Assembly (NCBI GenBank): GCA_003164335.1
Contig: PLTF01000011.1
Span: 7,021-47,272, forward strand
Source: Fibrobacterota bacterium
GTDB taxonomy: Bacteria; Fibrobacterota; Chitinivibrionia; Chitinivibrionales; Chitinispirillaceae
Length of the DNA: 40,252 nt
Reading direction: 5' to 3'
Shown here piece after piece: positions 8,438 to 17,376 of the stretch (its first letter is position 1; the number at the start of each line of letters is the position of its first letter). The position numbers and the translations under genes were made by a program. Below the pieces are notes generated by a model. It saw only the letters and a list, made by a program, of their open reading frames with translations. It was not told the DNA's origin and did no database searches.

Positions 8438-9355
8438 TCATTGCGGGGTTTCCGGCTGCTGCCGCCATCGGCTGTGCATCCAGACCCACTGTTCGGGAGA
8501 TTGCATGATGGCGGCGCTTATCACGTCGTTTGCCGCCTGTACGTTGCGCTCGAGGTCGCTTTCGAAGTCGCCGGTGTCCGCAAACGCCAGCCGGGGGCTT
8601 ATGGAGATGTAGTGCGAATTGTCCGGTCGCCGCGCCGTAGTGAAAACGAAGGCCGGGACCTTGAGCCGCATGGCCGCCTTCATCGGTCCGGACACGGTAA
8701 AAGCGCGCTGTCCGAGAAAGGTGCCGAATATACCCTCGGCCCGGATGTCCTGGTCGATGAGGACGCCGAACACCTTGCCCTCCTTGAGCAGCCGGATGAC
8801 GCCGCGTGTGCTGTCGTCGCGATTCAGGTAGTCGATGCCCGGACCGCTGCGGAGGGTGCGCACCAGGCTCTCGATCCGCGGGTCGAACATCTTTCTGCCT
8901 ATTGCAAAGCAGGGCATCCCGTGCCGGGCGACAAACTGGAGCAGCATTTCGAAGCAGCCCAGGTGCGCGGTGATCGCGAAAACCCCGCGGCCTTCGTTGA
9001 CGGCAGCCCGCAATTCGGTCAGGTCGCTGTGGCGGACGATGCGGTTGAAGGCCTCGTCGGTCATGCTGCGGAGCTTTATGGCATCGAAGGTGTTCTTCCC
9101 GAGCGACCGGTAGACGCGGCGCGCGGTGCCCCGGATTTTTTTTTCGGGCCATGACGAGCCGAAGATGAAGCGAAGGTGCTCGACGGTCAGGCGTTTTTCG
9201 CGGTGGGGGATAAGGAAGGCCAGGTCGCCCAGGAGGCCGAACAGGAGGAGGCCGGCGCCGCGGGGCAGGAGCGGAATGAGGGCAAAGGCGGCCCTCCCGA
9301 ACCAGTACAGCAGCGTATGACGGGTATGTTTACTGATAGCTCTAAGCGATTTCAT
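8438..9355 (-). CDS. LpxL/HtrB-like lipid A (KDO) acyltransferase
   Basis: LpxL-family enzymes add secondary acyl chains to lipid A at the inner membrane's cytoplasmic face. The catalytic H-x4-E motif is His131 to Glu136 in AHLGCFE. A hydrophobic N-terminal anchor spans about residues 15-45, and the C-terminal PEQWVWMHSRWR segment is a hallmark of the family. The length of 305 residues is normal. It lies 24 bases after ileS and 16 bases before lptC, giving a lipid A modification and export pair. The substrate (lauroyl, myristoyl or other) cannot be read from sequence. Confidence 0.93.
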   Translation of the reverse strand: MKSLRAISKHTRHTLLYWFGRAAFALIPLLPRGAGLLLFGLLGDLAFLIPHREKRLTVEHLRFIFGSSWPEKKIRGTARRVYRSLGKNTFDAIKLRSMTDEAFNRIVRHSDLTELRAAVNEGRGVFAITAHLGCFEMLLQFVARHGMPCFAIGRKMFDPRIESLVRTLRSGPGIDYLNRDDSTRGVIRLLKEGKVFGVLIDQDIRAEGIFGTFLGQRAFTVSGPMKAAMRLKVPAFVFTTARRPDNSHYISISPRLAFADTGDFESDLERNVQAANDVISAAIMQSPEQWVWMHSRWRQQPETPQ

Positions 9356-9379
9356 GCTGCTTGCCGTGAGAGGGGCCTC

Positions 9380-12300
9380 TCATTGAACCTTTGCAATGCC
9401 GATCTCCGCCATGATTCCGTCGATTTCAACCTGCTCGCGATACATACTTTCCGGGATCGTGCCGAAAGACAATTCCACGGTCAGCGTTTCCGTTTTGATA
9501 TACTCCGCCCAAATCCTTATGGCATCGACAAGCCCCTTATCGGCAGAGTCACCGCAGGTAGTAATGCGATCACTTACTTCAAAACCCGATGATTTGCGCA
9601 GATTCTGGATTCTATTGACAAACTCCCGCGCCAGGCCTTCCTGCCGGAGTTCGTCAGTCAAGGTGGTATCGAGGGCGACGATCATTTCCGGACCAGCTTC
9701 GACCTCGATGTGCTCATGCTTCGTCCGCCGGACTTCTATATCTTCAAAAGTTATCTGAATCTTAGTACCCTCAACATCAAAAGGGTATACGCCTCCATCT
9801 TCAAGCAGTTTAATGAGTTCATCAGGAGCCGGGAAATCTTCAATTTTTTGAGCGAGTGTTTTCATCAGGCGTCCACACTTTTTGCCGAGCCTTTTAAAGT
9901 TCGCCCTGACCGAAAGTGCAACCACCCGCTCCTCATTGGTGTCGAACGCCACTGTCTTGACATTCAGTTCCTCGCGGATGAGCGCTTCCATGTGCCGGAT
10001 GAGCGACAGCTTCGCCTCGTCGCGCATGATGATGGTGCATGCGGCAAGCGGCTGCCGCGTTTTGAGCGTGTACTTGCTCCGCAGGGCGCGGCCCATGACC
10101 ACCGCCTCGCGCACGAGCCGCATGGAGAGTTCGAGATCCCGGTCGATCCGGTCCTCGTCCGCCCGGGGATAGGCGGCGAGGTGCACGCTCGCCGGGGCTC
10201 CGGCAATCTTTCCCGCCGCGAGGTTGCGGTAGATCGCTTCGGTCAAAAACGGCAGGAACGGCGCCATGACCTTGACGAACTCGACCAGGACATGGTAGAG
10301 GGTCCGGTAGGCGATATCCTTGTCCGCGTCGTTTTCGCTCTTCCAGAATCGGCGCCTGCTTCGCCGGATGTACCAGTTGGTAAGGTTGTCGATGAAGTCG
10401 GTCAGGATCGGCACGACCCGGTAGAGGTTGTAGAGCTCCATCTCACGGTTGATCGACGCAATGCTGTCGTTGAGCAGGGAGACGATCCACCGGTCGAGCT
10501 GGGTGCCGCCCTCCGGTGCCGCGAGGCTTGCGGGCCTGAAGCCGTCGACCGATGCGTAGGTGACGAAGAACGAATAGGCGTTCCAGAGCGGCAGGAGGAT
10601 CGCCCGCGACATCTCGGTAACGCCCTTCTCGGAAAAACGCAGGTCCTCGGCTTTGACGGCAGGAGAGTTGATGAGAAACAACCGTAAAGCATCGGCGCCG
10701 AGCCGGTCGAGCACCTCGCCGGGAGGCGCATAGTTCCTGAACCGTTTGGAAAGCTTCTTGCCCTCTTCGGAAAGGATGATACCGTTCACGATGACGTTCT
10801 TGAACGCCTCGGAGCCGAAGAGCGCGGAGGACAGCACGGTGAGCGTATAGAACCAGCCGCGGGTCTGGTCGAGTCCCTCGGCGATGAAATCGGCCGGGAA
10901 ATTCTTCTCGAACCGTTCACGATTTTCGAAGGGGTAGTGCATCTGCGCATAGGGCATGGACCCGGATTCGAACCAGCAGTCAAGTACCTCCGGGGTGCGA
11001 TCCATGACCGCGCTTTTACAATGCGGACAGGTGATTGCCAGCCGGTCGAGCACGTGGCGATGCAGGTCATCATGACTTACGTGAATGTTTCGCAGCCTGT
11101 CGGCCCAGGAAGGGTCGACGCCGTTTGCCGCGCACCGCGCATCCGACTCTTCCCTGAGGAGTCGTTCGACCGTTGCGGCGGCTTCGCCGTGGAGCTGTTT
11201 CCCCCGCTCCTCGTCGCCCGCGCCGGCAAGTGTGTGCAGTTCCGCAAGGCTGCCGACGCATTCGGTATGTCCGCAGACGCACTGCCAGACCGGGAGCGGC
11301 GTGCCCCAGTACCGGTTGCGGGAGATGTTCCAGTCGGGCGCGCTCTCGATGCCCTTGCCGAACCGGCCCTGCTGGAGGTGCGGCGGGACCCAGCGGATCC
11401 GGCGGTTGCCTTCGAGCATCGCGGGTTTGAGTGGCGCGACGCTCACGAACCAGGTCGTGATTGCCTTATATAGAAGCGGGGTGTCGCACCGGTAACAGAA
11501 CGGGTAGCGGTGCCGGATCGTGCCGCGGTGGATGAGCCTTTTTTTCGCCTTCAATTCGCGGATGATCGGATCGTCGGCGTCGAAGATGAGCATCCCTTTC
11601 CAGGGAGGAACTTCGTCGGTAAACCGTCCCTCGTCGTCGACCGGGCAGACAAGCGGCAGTTCGAGCCGGCTGCCGACCTGGAAGTCGTCCTCGCCGAAGG
11701 CCGGGGCGATGTGCACGATGCCGGTTCCGTCTTCGGTGGATACAAAGGATGCGGTCGTCACCGTGAAAAAGTGGTCGCTCCGGTCCGCAAAATAATCGAA
11801 CAGGGGAACATAGCGGAGCCCTTCGAGCGCGCTGCCGGGGAGCTCTTCGAGTACCTCATAGTCGGCCTCGTTCTTGTAGTACGCGGGAAGCCGGTCGCGC
11901 GCGAGGATATAGATATTCCCGTTATCCCGGATTTTGACATACCGGATATCCGGCCCCACTGCGAGCGCCACGTTCGACGGAAGGGTCCAGGGCGTGGTGG
12001 TCCAGACCAGAAACCGGGTGTTTTCATCGCCTGCCACCGGAAACGACACGGTGATGGCGACGCCGTCGACGTCCTTGTAGCCTTCGTTAACCTCGAAATT
12101 GGAAAGCGGGGTCGAGCAGCGGGGACAGTACGGCTGGACACGGAAGCCCCGGTAAATGAGATTTTTCTCCCAGATCCGCTTGAACACCCACCAGATGCTC
12201 TCCATATACGGAGCATCCATGGTGCGGTACTGGTCATCGAAATCGACCCATCTCCCCATCCGGTTGACAATGGTTTCCCACTGCCCGGTGTAGCGGAGAA

Positions 12301-12682
12301 CGATGGAGCGGCACGCCTCGTTGAAGAAATGGATGCCGAGTTTTTCAATCTGCTTTTTGCCGGAGATCCTGAACTCTTTTTCCATTTCATTTTCAACCGG
12401 GAGGCCGTGACAGTCCCAGCCGAAGCGGCGGCTCACATACCGGCCCCGCATGGTCCAGTAGCGGGGAATGATATCCTTGATCGTTCCGGCGAGGAGATGC
12501 CCGTAATGGGGAAGGCCGGTTGCAAACGGCGGGCCGTCGTAAAAAACGAACGCATCGCCCCTGCGGGTGTTGTCAAGACTCGTCTTGAAAGCGGATGTTT
12601 CTTTCCAGAAGCGGAGGATCTCCTCCTCAATGGCGGGAAATCCGCCGGAAGTTGCTGCCGCGGTAAAAAAGTCGTCGTTCAT
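9380..12682 (-). CDS. ileS: Isoleucyl-tRNA synthetase, eukaryote-like (type 2) form
   Basis: IleRS charges tRNA-Ile with isoleucine and edits valine. The class I signature is GLPHYGH (HYGH at 59-62) and the second is KLSKR near residues 642-646. The editing insert contains [20 protein letters not shown] and [11 protein letters not shown]. The [10 protein letters not shown] form of the first motif and the long C-terminus without the paired Cys-x2-Cys zinc site of the E. coli enzyme mark the eukaryote-like type 2 class, which is typically insensitive to mupirocin. At 1100 residues it is full length. Its ATG overlaps the purine nucleoside phosphorylase stop in ATGA. No T-box leader is present because the gene is internal to the operon. 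Confidence 0.97.
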   Translation of the reverse strand: MNDDFFTAAATSGGFPAIEEEILRFWKETSAFKTSLDNTRRGDAFVFYDGPPFATGLPHYGHLLAGTIKDIIPRYWTMRGRYVSRRFGWDCHGLPVENEMEKEFRISGKKQIEKLGIHFFNEACRSIVLRYTGQWETIVNRMGRWVDFDDQYRTMDAPYMESIWWVFKRIWEKNLIYRGFRVQPYCPRCSTPLSNFEVNEGYKDVDGVAITVSFPVAGDENTRFLVWTTTPWTLPSNVALAVGPDIRYVKIRDNGNIYILARDRLPAYYKNEADYEVLEELPGSALEGLRYVPLFDYFADRSDHFFTVTTASFVSTEDGTGIVHIAPAFGEDDFQVGSRLELPLVCPVDDEGRFTDEVPPWKGMLIFDADDPIIRELKAKKRLIHRGTIRHRYPFCYRCDTPLLYKAITTWFVSVAPLKPAMLEGNRRIRWVPPHLQQGRFGKGIESAPDWNISRNRYWGTPLPVWQCVCGHTECVGSLAELHTLAGAGDEERGKQLHGEAAATVERLLREESDARCAANGVDPSWADRLRNIHVSHDDLHRHVLDRLAITCPHCKSAVMDRTPEVLDCWFESGSMPYAQMHYPFENRERFEKNFPADFIAEGLDQTRGWFYTLTVLSSALFGSEAFKNVIVNGIILSEEGKKLSKRFRNYAPPGEVLDRLGADALRLFLINSPAVKAEDLRFSEKGVTEMSRAILLPLWNAYSFFVTYASVDGFRPASLAAPEGGTQLDRWIVSLLNDSIASINREMELYNLYRVVPILTDFIDNLTNWYIRRSRRRFWKSENDADKDIAYRTLYHVLVEFVKVMAPFLPFLTEAIYRNLAAGKIAGAPASVHLAAYPRADEDRIDRDLELSMRLVREAVVMGRALRSKYTLKTRQPLAACTIIMRDEAKLSLIRHMEALIREELNVKTVAFDTNEERVVALSVRANFKRLGKKCGRLMKTLAQKIEDFPAPDELIKLLEDGGVYPFDVEGTKIQITFEDIEVRRTKHEHIEVEAGPEMIVALDTTLTDELRQEGLAREFVNRIQNLRKSSGFEVSDRITTCGDSADKGLVDAIRIWAEYIKTETLTVELSFGTIPESMYREQVEIDGIMAEIGIAKVQ

Positions 12683-13500
12683 AGGAGCGGGATCATTTTC
12701 CTTATCAGGGTTACCAGCAGGGGTTCGGTCCGGTTGGCGGTTGCGATGATTTTACCGATATCCGCCGGTTCGAGCGCATCGGGCAGGCAGGAATCGGTGA
12801 CCACGGAGAGGCCGAGCACCTCCATGCCGGCATGGACGGCCGCAATCACTTCCGAGACCGTGCTCATGCCGATGGCGTCGGCGCCGAGAGTTTTGAGCAT
12901 CCGGTACTCCGCCCGCGTTTCGAGCGACGGGCCGGTCATGGCGGCATAGACACCGCGCTCGATACGGATCTTGTTCTCCATCGCCACTTTGGACACGAGC
13001 TCGATGAGCCGCCGCGAGTAGGGCTCCGACATGTCTGGGAAGCGCAGGCCGATGCGGGGATCGTTCGGGCCGATGAGCGGATTACCGGGAAGCAGGTTGA
13101 TATGGTCGGTGATGACCATGATGGTGCCCGGCCCATAGAGCGGATTGATACCCCCGCAGGCGTTGGAGACGAGCAGGGTCTTGACGTTCATGAATTTCAT
13201 GACGCGGATCGGGAAGACGATCTGCTGCTGGGAGTAGCCTTCGTAAAAGTGAAACCGCCCCTGCATGGCGATCACGTTTTTCCCTGAGAGCGTACCGAGA
13301 ATGAGTTTCCCGGCATGCTCTTCGACGGTCGACAGGGGGAAGTGCGGAATTTCCTCGTAGGGGATGACTGCGGCAGCTTCGATGGAATGCGCCAGCTGCC
13401 CGAGCCCGGTACCGAGAATGATGCCGATCTCCGGCGCGAGGGTGCACTTTTTTTCAATGGCGCTTTTCGCCTCCTGAATCATTTCGAACATTGAACTCAT
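12679..13500 (-). CDS. Purine nucleoside phosphorylase, PNP/MTAP family
   Basis: The enzyme phosphorolytically cleaves purine nucleosides to base and ribose-1-phosphate for salvage. Visible motifs are the phosphate-binding GTGLG (30-34), [14 protein letters not shown], the [11 protein letters not shown] segment, and [14 protein letters not shown] with the substrate-contacting Glu. The length of 273 residues fits trimeric PNP. Where classical PNPs have Asn in a VxTN motif, this protein reads VVTD with Asp236. In the family an Asp here tends to shift preference toward 6-aminopurines, as in MTAP, so the substrate may not be only inosine or guanosine. AAAGGA lies 6-7 bases before the ATG. It follows the DUF167 gene by 30 bases and overlaps ileS. 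Confidence 0.92.
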   Translation of the reverse strand: MSSMFEMIQEAKSAIEKKCTLAPEIGIILGTGLGQLAHSIEAAAVIPYEEIPHFPLSTVEEHAGKLILGTLSGKNVIAMQGRFHFYEGYSQQQIVFPIRVMKFMNVKTLLVSNACGGINPLYGPGTIMVITDHINLLPGNPLIGPNDPRIGLRFPDMSEPYSRRLIELVSKVAMENKIRIERGVYAAMTGPSLETRAEYRMLKTLGADAIGMSTVSEVIAAVHAGMEVLGLSVVTDSCLPDALEPADIGKIIATANRTEPLLVTLIRKMIPLL

Positions 13501-13530
13501 GGTGCTGTCCTTTCTCCGGCACGTGAACCG

Positions 13531-13824
13531 CTATCGGCCCTCATGGGCCAGGATTTTCTGCACGATACTTTCTTTCGTCATGCCCGGTACCAACAGGACC
13601 TTGTTCCGGCTGTGCCGTCCTCCGACAATGGAAAGTGACGACTTCGGGATTCCAAGGCAGTCGGCCAGGTACGCAACGAGCTGTTCGTTCGCCCGGTCGT
13701 CGACGGGCGGCGATGTTACCGCCATCTCGATAGCTCCTCCCGCGGTCACGGCGATCCGGTTGTTTTTCGCCCGTGGTTTGAGCCGGATGGCGATCCGCGA
13801 TTCCGGGAGTCCGTCCTTCGCCAT
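13531..13824 (-). CDS. DUF167 (YggU-type) small protein
   Basis: This 97-residue protein belongs to the DUF167/YggU family of unknown function, recognised by RLKPRAKNNRIA near the start, a central PPVDDRANEQLVAYLA segment, and SIVGGRHSRNKVLLV. Its ATG overlaps the divIVA stop as TGATG, so it should be translationally coupled. YggU homologues often sit with yggS, yggT and divIVA in bacteria, and this neighbourhood keeps yggS and divIVA. No enzymatic motif is visible. Confidence 0.88.
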   Translation of the reverse strand: MAKDGLPESRIAIRLKPRAKNNRIAVTAGGAIEMAVTSPPVDDRANEQLVAYLADCLGIPKSSLSIVGGRHSRNKVLLVPGMTKESIVQKILAHEGR

Positions 13825-14510
13825 CAGGTTTCCGTGTCGGTAATCTCTTCCACGAGGGGAGAGACCGCCACTTGCTCCTCAAGGGGCTTTACCTCATCAC
13901 TGGTGCCAAGGTGAGCCGCTGTATCCTTCTCGACACGGGGAGCCGCAGACTCATTTTTGTCAACTGGAGCCGCTGTCTCCTGTTCCGCGATGGGGGAGGC
14001 CGTCTCCTCATCCGAGAGCTCCGGCGCCGGAGCGATATCGCCCCCGTCAATTTGGTCTCTCGTATCTTCCGCGAGAGCCGAGAGCAGGCTGAGCTGTGTC
14101 GTGAGAAGGCCCTTGAAGCGGGCGAAAAAATCGTCGCGCCGGATCTGAAGCGTTGCCTGCTCGGTCCGGATTTTCCGGATGTTTTCACGAATTTCTGCGG
14201 CTTCCTGCTCTGCGCGCAGAGCAGCTTCCCGGACAATGAGATCGGCCTCTTTCCGGGCGTTTTCCCGGACTTCCTCGGCCGTTCGCTGTGCCAGGAGAAG
14301 GGTCTCGTTGATCGAACGCTCGATCTTCGCGTAATTTTCAAGGCGCTCCTCGAGCCGCTTGACACGGGCTGCATACTCGCCGTTCTGCCGGATCAGCTCT
14401 TCGAGCTCGCTGGCCAGGAGATTGCGGAAGCTGTTGACGGCGTCCGGGTTGAATCCCCGGAACGACCGGGAAAACTGCTGGTTCCTTATGTCAAGAGGCG
14501 ACAGGCGCAT
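13824..14510 (-). CDS. divIVA: DivIVA-domain coiled-coil protein
   Basis: DivIVA-domain proteins bind curved membranes at poles or septa and scaffold division or growth proteins. The N-terminal domain is recognisable (LSPLDIRNQQFSRSFRGFN, then PDAVNSFRNLLASELEEL). A long coiled coil follows to about residue 165, and the last 60 residues are Glu, Ala and Pro rich and probably disordered. The start has GAGGGAG 6 bases upstream. The gene lies between yggS and the DUF167 gene, recalling the cluster downstream of ftsZ in many bacteria, although no ftsZ is in view. In a Gram-negative LPS maker its role is not predictable from sequence. Confidence 0.9.
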   Translation of the reverse strand: MRLSPLDIRNQQFSRSFRGFNPDAVNSFRNLLASELEELIRQNGEYAARVKRLEERLENYAKIERSINETLLLAQRTAEEVRENARKEADLIVREAALRAEQEAAEIRENIRKIRTEQATLQIRRDDFFARFKGLLTTQLSLLSALAEDTRDQIDGGDIAPAPELSDEETASPIAEQETAAPVDKNESAAPRVEKDTAAHLGTSDEVKPLEEQVAVSPLVEEITDTET

Positions 14511-14535
14511 GGTTTCTCCCTCCCTTGTTTTCGTT

Positions 14536-15234
14536 TTAGCACCGGCTGCCGACCAGCGCGGTTCCCACGCGGATCATGGTAGAACCCTCTTCGATCGCTA
14601 CGGTAAAATCGTCCGACATTCCCATGGAAAGTTCGCACCGGGGCGCGAGGTCGCGGCACTCCTCACCGAGCCGTCGAAGGAGCGCAAAGCTTTCCCGGAT
14701 ACCCTTCTCCGTTGCCCCGAGCGGGCCGATGGTCATGAGCCCGCAGAATTCGAGCGCGCCGCTTGCGGCTGTGCGTTCGCAGAGCCGGCGGCATTCCGCA
14801 GGCAGGCAGCCGCTCTTTGAGGCTTCCCCGGAGGTGTTGACTTCCACGAGAGCCTTGAATTTCTTATCGCCCGTGCTTCGCGATTCGATGGCCGCAATCA
14901 GGCGCTCCCGGTCGATCGACTGGATCCAGCCGACATGCTGCAGCGCCGGCGCCACCTTATTGGTTTGAAGGCTGCCGATCATGTGCAGGGTGAACTCCCC
15001 ATGCAGGAGCGGCGCCTTCTCCACGATCTCCTGGACCCGGTTCTCTCCGAAATCCCTGTGGCCGAGGTCGATGAGCGCCTGGATGGTCGAAGCCGGGTGC
15101 GTTTTGGTCACCGCGACAAGCCGGACCGACCCGGAGGGCCTCCCAGACCGCGAGCATGCCAGATCCATGCGTTCCCGGATAGATTCGAGATTTGCGGCCA
15201 GCTGATTTTTGTCGGGCTCCAGGGGGTACTCCAT
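14536..15234 (-). CDS. YggS/PROSC-family PLP homeostasis protein
   Basis: These proteins bind pyridoxal phosphate in an alanine-racemase-like barrel and help balance cellular PLP and amino-acid pools; no catalytic reaction is established. The PLP-binding lysine is Lys44 in VAVTKTHP. The family signature H-x-IG-xLQ-x-NK is present from His84, and the SMGMSDDF motif lies near residue 207. The length of 232 residues is usual. It is the first gene of the long minus-strand run. No strong Shine-Dalgarno precedes the ATG, and the 77 bases upstream are AT-rich, so a promoter may lie there, but I cannot point to clear boxes. Confidence 0.95.
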   Translation of the reverse strand: MEYPLEPDKNQLAANLESIRERMDLACSRSGRPSGSVRLVAVTKTHPASTIQALIDLGHRDFGENRVQEIVEKAPLLHGEFTLHMIGSLQTNKVAPALQHVGWIQSIDRERLIAAIESRSTGDKKFKALVEVNTSGEASKSGCLPAECRRLCERTAASGALEFCGLMTIGPLGATEKGIRESFALLRRLGEECRDLAPRCELSMGMSDDFTVAIEEGSTMIRVGTALVGSRC

Positions 15235-15311
15235 AAAGATAATGAATAATAATGATAAATATCAAAAATAATAGATCGGAAACTGGAAGGACCGGGAAAC
15301 CGGAGGAATGG

Positions 15312-17375
15312 TCACTCAAGGCGATGAATAATATCCTCAATTTGGCCGGCAAGCGGGTTATATCCGGCTTTGCCGGCAATTTTAAGCGCCTTATTCGCGC
15401 ATCGGTGAGCCGCACTCAGATTGCCCAATTTATGGTAACTGAATGCCTGATTTGCCAAAGAGACAGCTCGGCCTCCCGGGGTACCCAATTCGATACAAAT
15501 ATCCTCATTTTTCTTCAACAAGTCAATAGTCTCCCGGTAGCGTCCCAAAATATGAAGAATATGCGCCTGGTCGTTATAAATTCTCTGCAAAGTATTTTTA
15601 TTTCCGCTCTCCAGACAAGGCAACTCGGCATTTTGCAGTGATGAAAGCGCATTCTGAAATTGACCAAGAATCTGTTGGCATGATGAAATTGCAAACAGCA
15701 GTTTGCACTTCTGAGCCGGTTCAACTGCACGACCTAAGGCATCCTTCAACAATTCAATTCGAATCTCATGCAGCCCACGATCTGAAAGATCATACCCGAG
15801 CCTCTGTGCTATCTCTGCCGCCTTCTCCAGTTCGCCCGACCGCTGCGTTTTCCAGTATTCAATAAGGTCTGCCAGCCATTTATTAATGTCAATACCTGTT
15901 TCTTCGCCCGGTTTTTTCCCGCATTCCTGAATAACCCACTGGAGAACCGGCTTCATAGACGTTATCGGCTCCATTTCCTGCAAATAATCAAGAGCAGCAT
16001 GATTGTCCGCTTCAGCTATGCTTTTTTCGGCCAATTGCATCTTGGCATCAAACCGTTCCGAATTATTTCCGATATCAGAAAGATAATCAAGCATTTTACG
16101 GGCATTTTCCTTTTCCCTTTCTTTGTACTCCGGTGACTCACCGATTTTCAAGAGCGCTTCCCGCTTCTTTTCCCTTTCATCCCGGTCCTGGTAGTATACC
16201 CTGAAAAATTCGACCAGATACGGCAGCCGTGTTTTATGTATCCTTGATTCGCTCATTGCAAGCCATAGGTCGAAAAACCCCTCTTTGATCCGGTAGAATC
16301 GCGAGCGTTTGTCGGCAGGGTTGCCTGCCACGGTAAGATATCCGGCTTGGGTCATGCGCTGCAGCAGGCTAGAAATCTGTTGCGGGGATTTCCTGAGTCT
16401 TAGTGCAATCGCAGCCGGCGTTTTAGGCTCGGAGCGCATGAGCGCCATGGTTTCGAGGAGCGCCCGCTCCTGTGGTGCAAGATCCTTGAGACGGTCCTGG
16501 TAGAAGGGAGAAATCTGGTCCAGAAGCTTTTGAAACTGATTACTCACCTCAAGAATAGTATCGTGAGCTACCAATTCGTACAGCATCATGATCAGGCGGG
16601 GATTACCACCGGTCATGGTATGAATAGTTCTTATTTTCGGAATTAATGTTGAAAAATCTTCAAGCAAGGCCTCCTGTTTTTCCCATTCCAGGTTTTGTTG
16701 TATCAGTTCAATGGTAAGCTCTTCCGAAAGATCTTCGAGAACCTGAATATCGAAAAAATCGTAGAGCGGGCTCTTGACGTTATAAAGTTCGGAAAAGAAG
16801 ACCGGTGCAGTGCCGATGAGTGTCGCGCACGGTGAATCCATGAGAAAGGTCCGCAGCCGGTGAATGTCTTGCTTGTTCTTAAACTGCTGGGTCAGGAGTG
16901 AATCCATATTTTCAAGGAGCAGCAGGATAATTTTACCGGATTGTTTCCGATAGAATTTCAACCTGGGGATAATTGCGTCGATAATGAGTTGGTCGTCTTC
17001 AAGAACGGCATATTTATCGTTGAGCTGCTGCCACTGCGGGTCGCTGCCGATTTCAGCGAGATTTCGGATTATGCAGAGCAGAAAATCGGCAAAGGAGAGA
17101 ATTCGATTGTTTTCCTCGGGAAAGCGGATTGCGGTGTAGCAGGCACTCAGCTTTTCATCGGTATGGACGCCATGTTCTATGAGCGACAGGAAGTGTGTCT
17201 TTCCGATACCACGCGGACCGATGAATACAAAATGCTGACCTCCTTTTTTCCCTGCATTTGCCCTGAGCTTGGAGATGAGGTCCTCAAGCATCTCTTTTCG
17301 GCCGACGGTTGTTTGCAGCAGACGATCGATGGGGGTAATATCCGCCCTGAACAGTCCGATAATATCCGCATGCAT
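15312..17375 (-). CDS. STAND-like ATPase with winged helix and C-terminal TPR-like repeats
   Basis: The function is not recognised. From the N-terminus there is a P-loop ATPase with Walker A GPRGIGKTH (about residues 53-61) and a Walker B-like LLLLENMD (about 152-159). A sensor-like IGTAP and the TGGNPRLI motif typical of archaeal/STAND ATPases follow. A winged-helix segment (about 300-375) has MarR-like helix-turn-helix character. The C-terminal half is helical and ends in TPR-like repeats. I chose the ATG at 17375 because GGAGGG lies 7 bases upstream (17383-17388); the ATG at 17402 would overlap the previous gene. The product is 687 residues. It follows the ATPase gene by one base after the stop. 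Base composition looks AT-richer than the housekeeping genes. A sensor or defence-type switch is possible but unproven. Confidence 0.85.
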   Translation of the reverse strand: MHADIIGLFRADITPIDRLLQTTVGRKEMLEDLISKLRANAGKKGGQHFVFIGPRGIGKTHFLSLIEHGVHTDEKLSACYTAIRFPEENNRILSFADFLLCIIRNLAEIGSDPQWQQLNDKYAVLEDDQLIIDAIIPRLKFYRKQSGKIILLLLENMDSLLTQQFKNKQDIHRLRTFLMDSPCATLIGTAPVFFSELYNVKSPLYDFFDIQVLEDLSEELTIELIQQNLEWEKQEALLEDFSTLIPKIRTIHTMTGGNPRLIMMLYELVAHDTILEVSNQFQKLLDQISPFYQDRLKDLAPQERALLETMALMRSEPKTPAAIALRLRKSPQQISSLLQRMTQAGYLTVAGNPADKRSRFYRIKEGFFDLWLAMSESRIHKTRLPYLVEFFRVYYQDRDEREKKREALLKIGESPEYKEREKENARKMLDYLSDIGNNSERFDAKMQLAEKSIAEADNHAALDYLQEMEPITSMKPVLQWVIQECGKKPGEETGIDINKWLADLIEYWKTQRSGELEKAAEIAQRLGYDLSDRGLHEIRIELLKDALGRAVEPAQKCKLLFAISSCQQILGQFQNALSSLQNAELPCLESGNKNTLQRIYNDQAHILHILGRYRETIDLLKKNEDICIELGTPGGRAVSLANQAFSYHKLGNLSAAHRCANKALKIAGKAGYNPLAGQIEDIIHRLE

Positions 17376-17376
17376 C

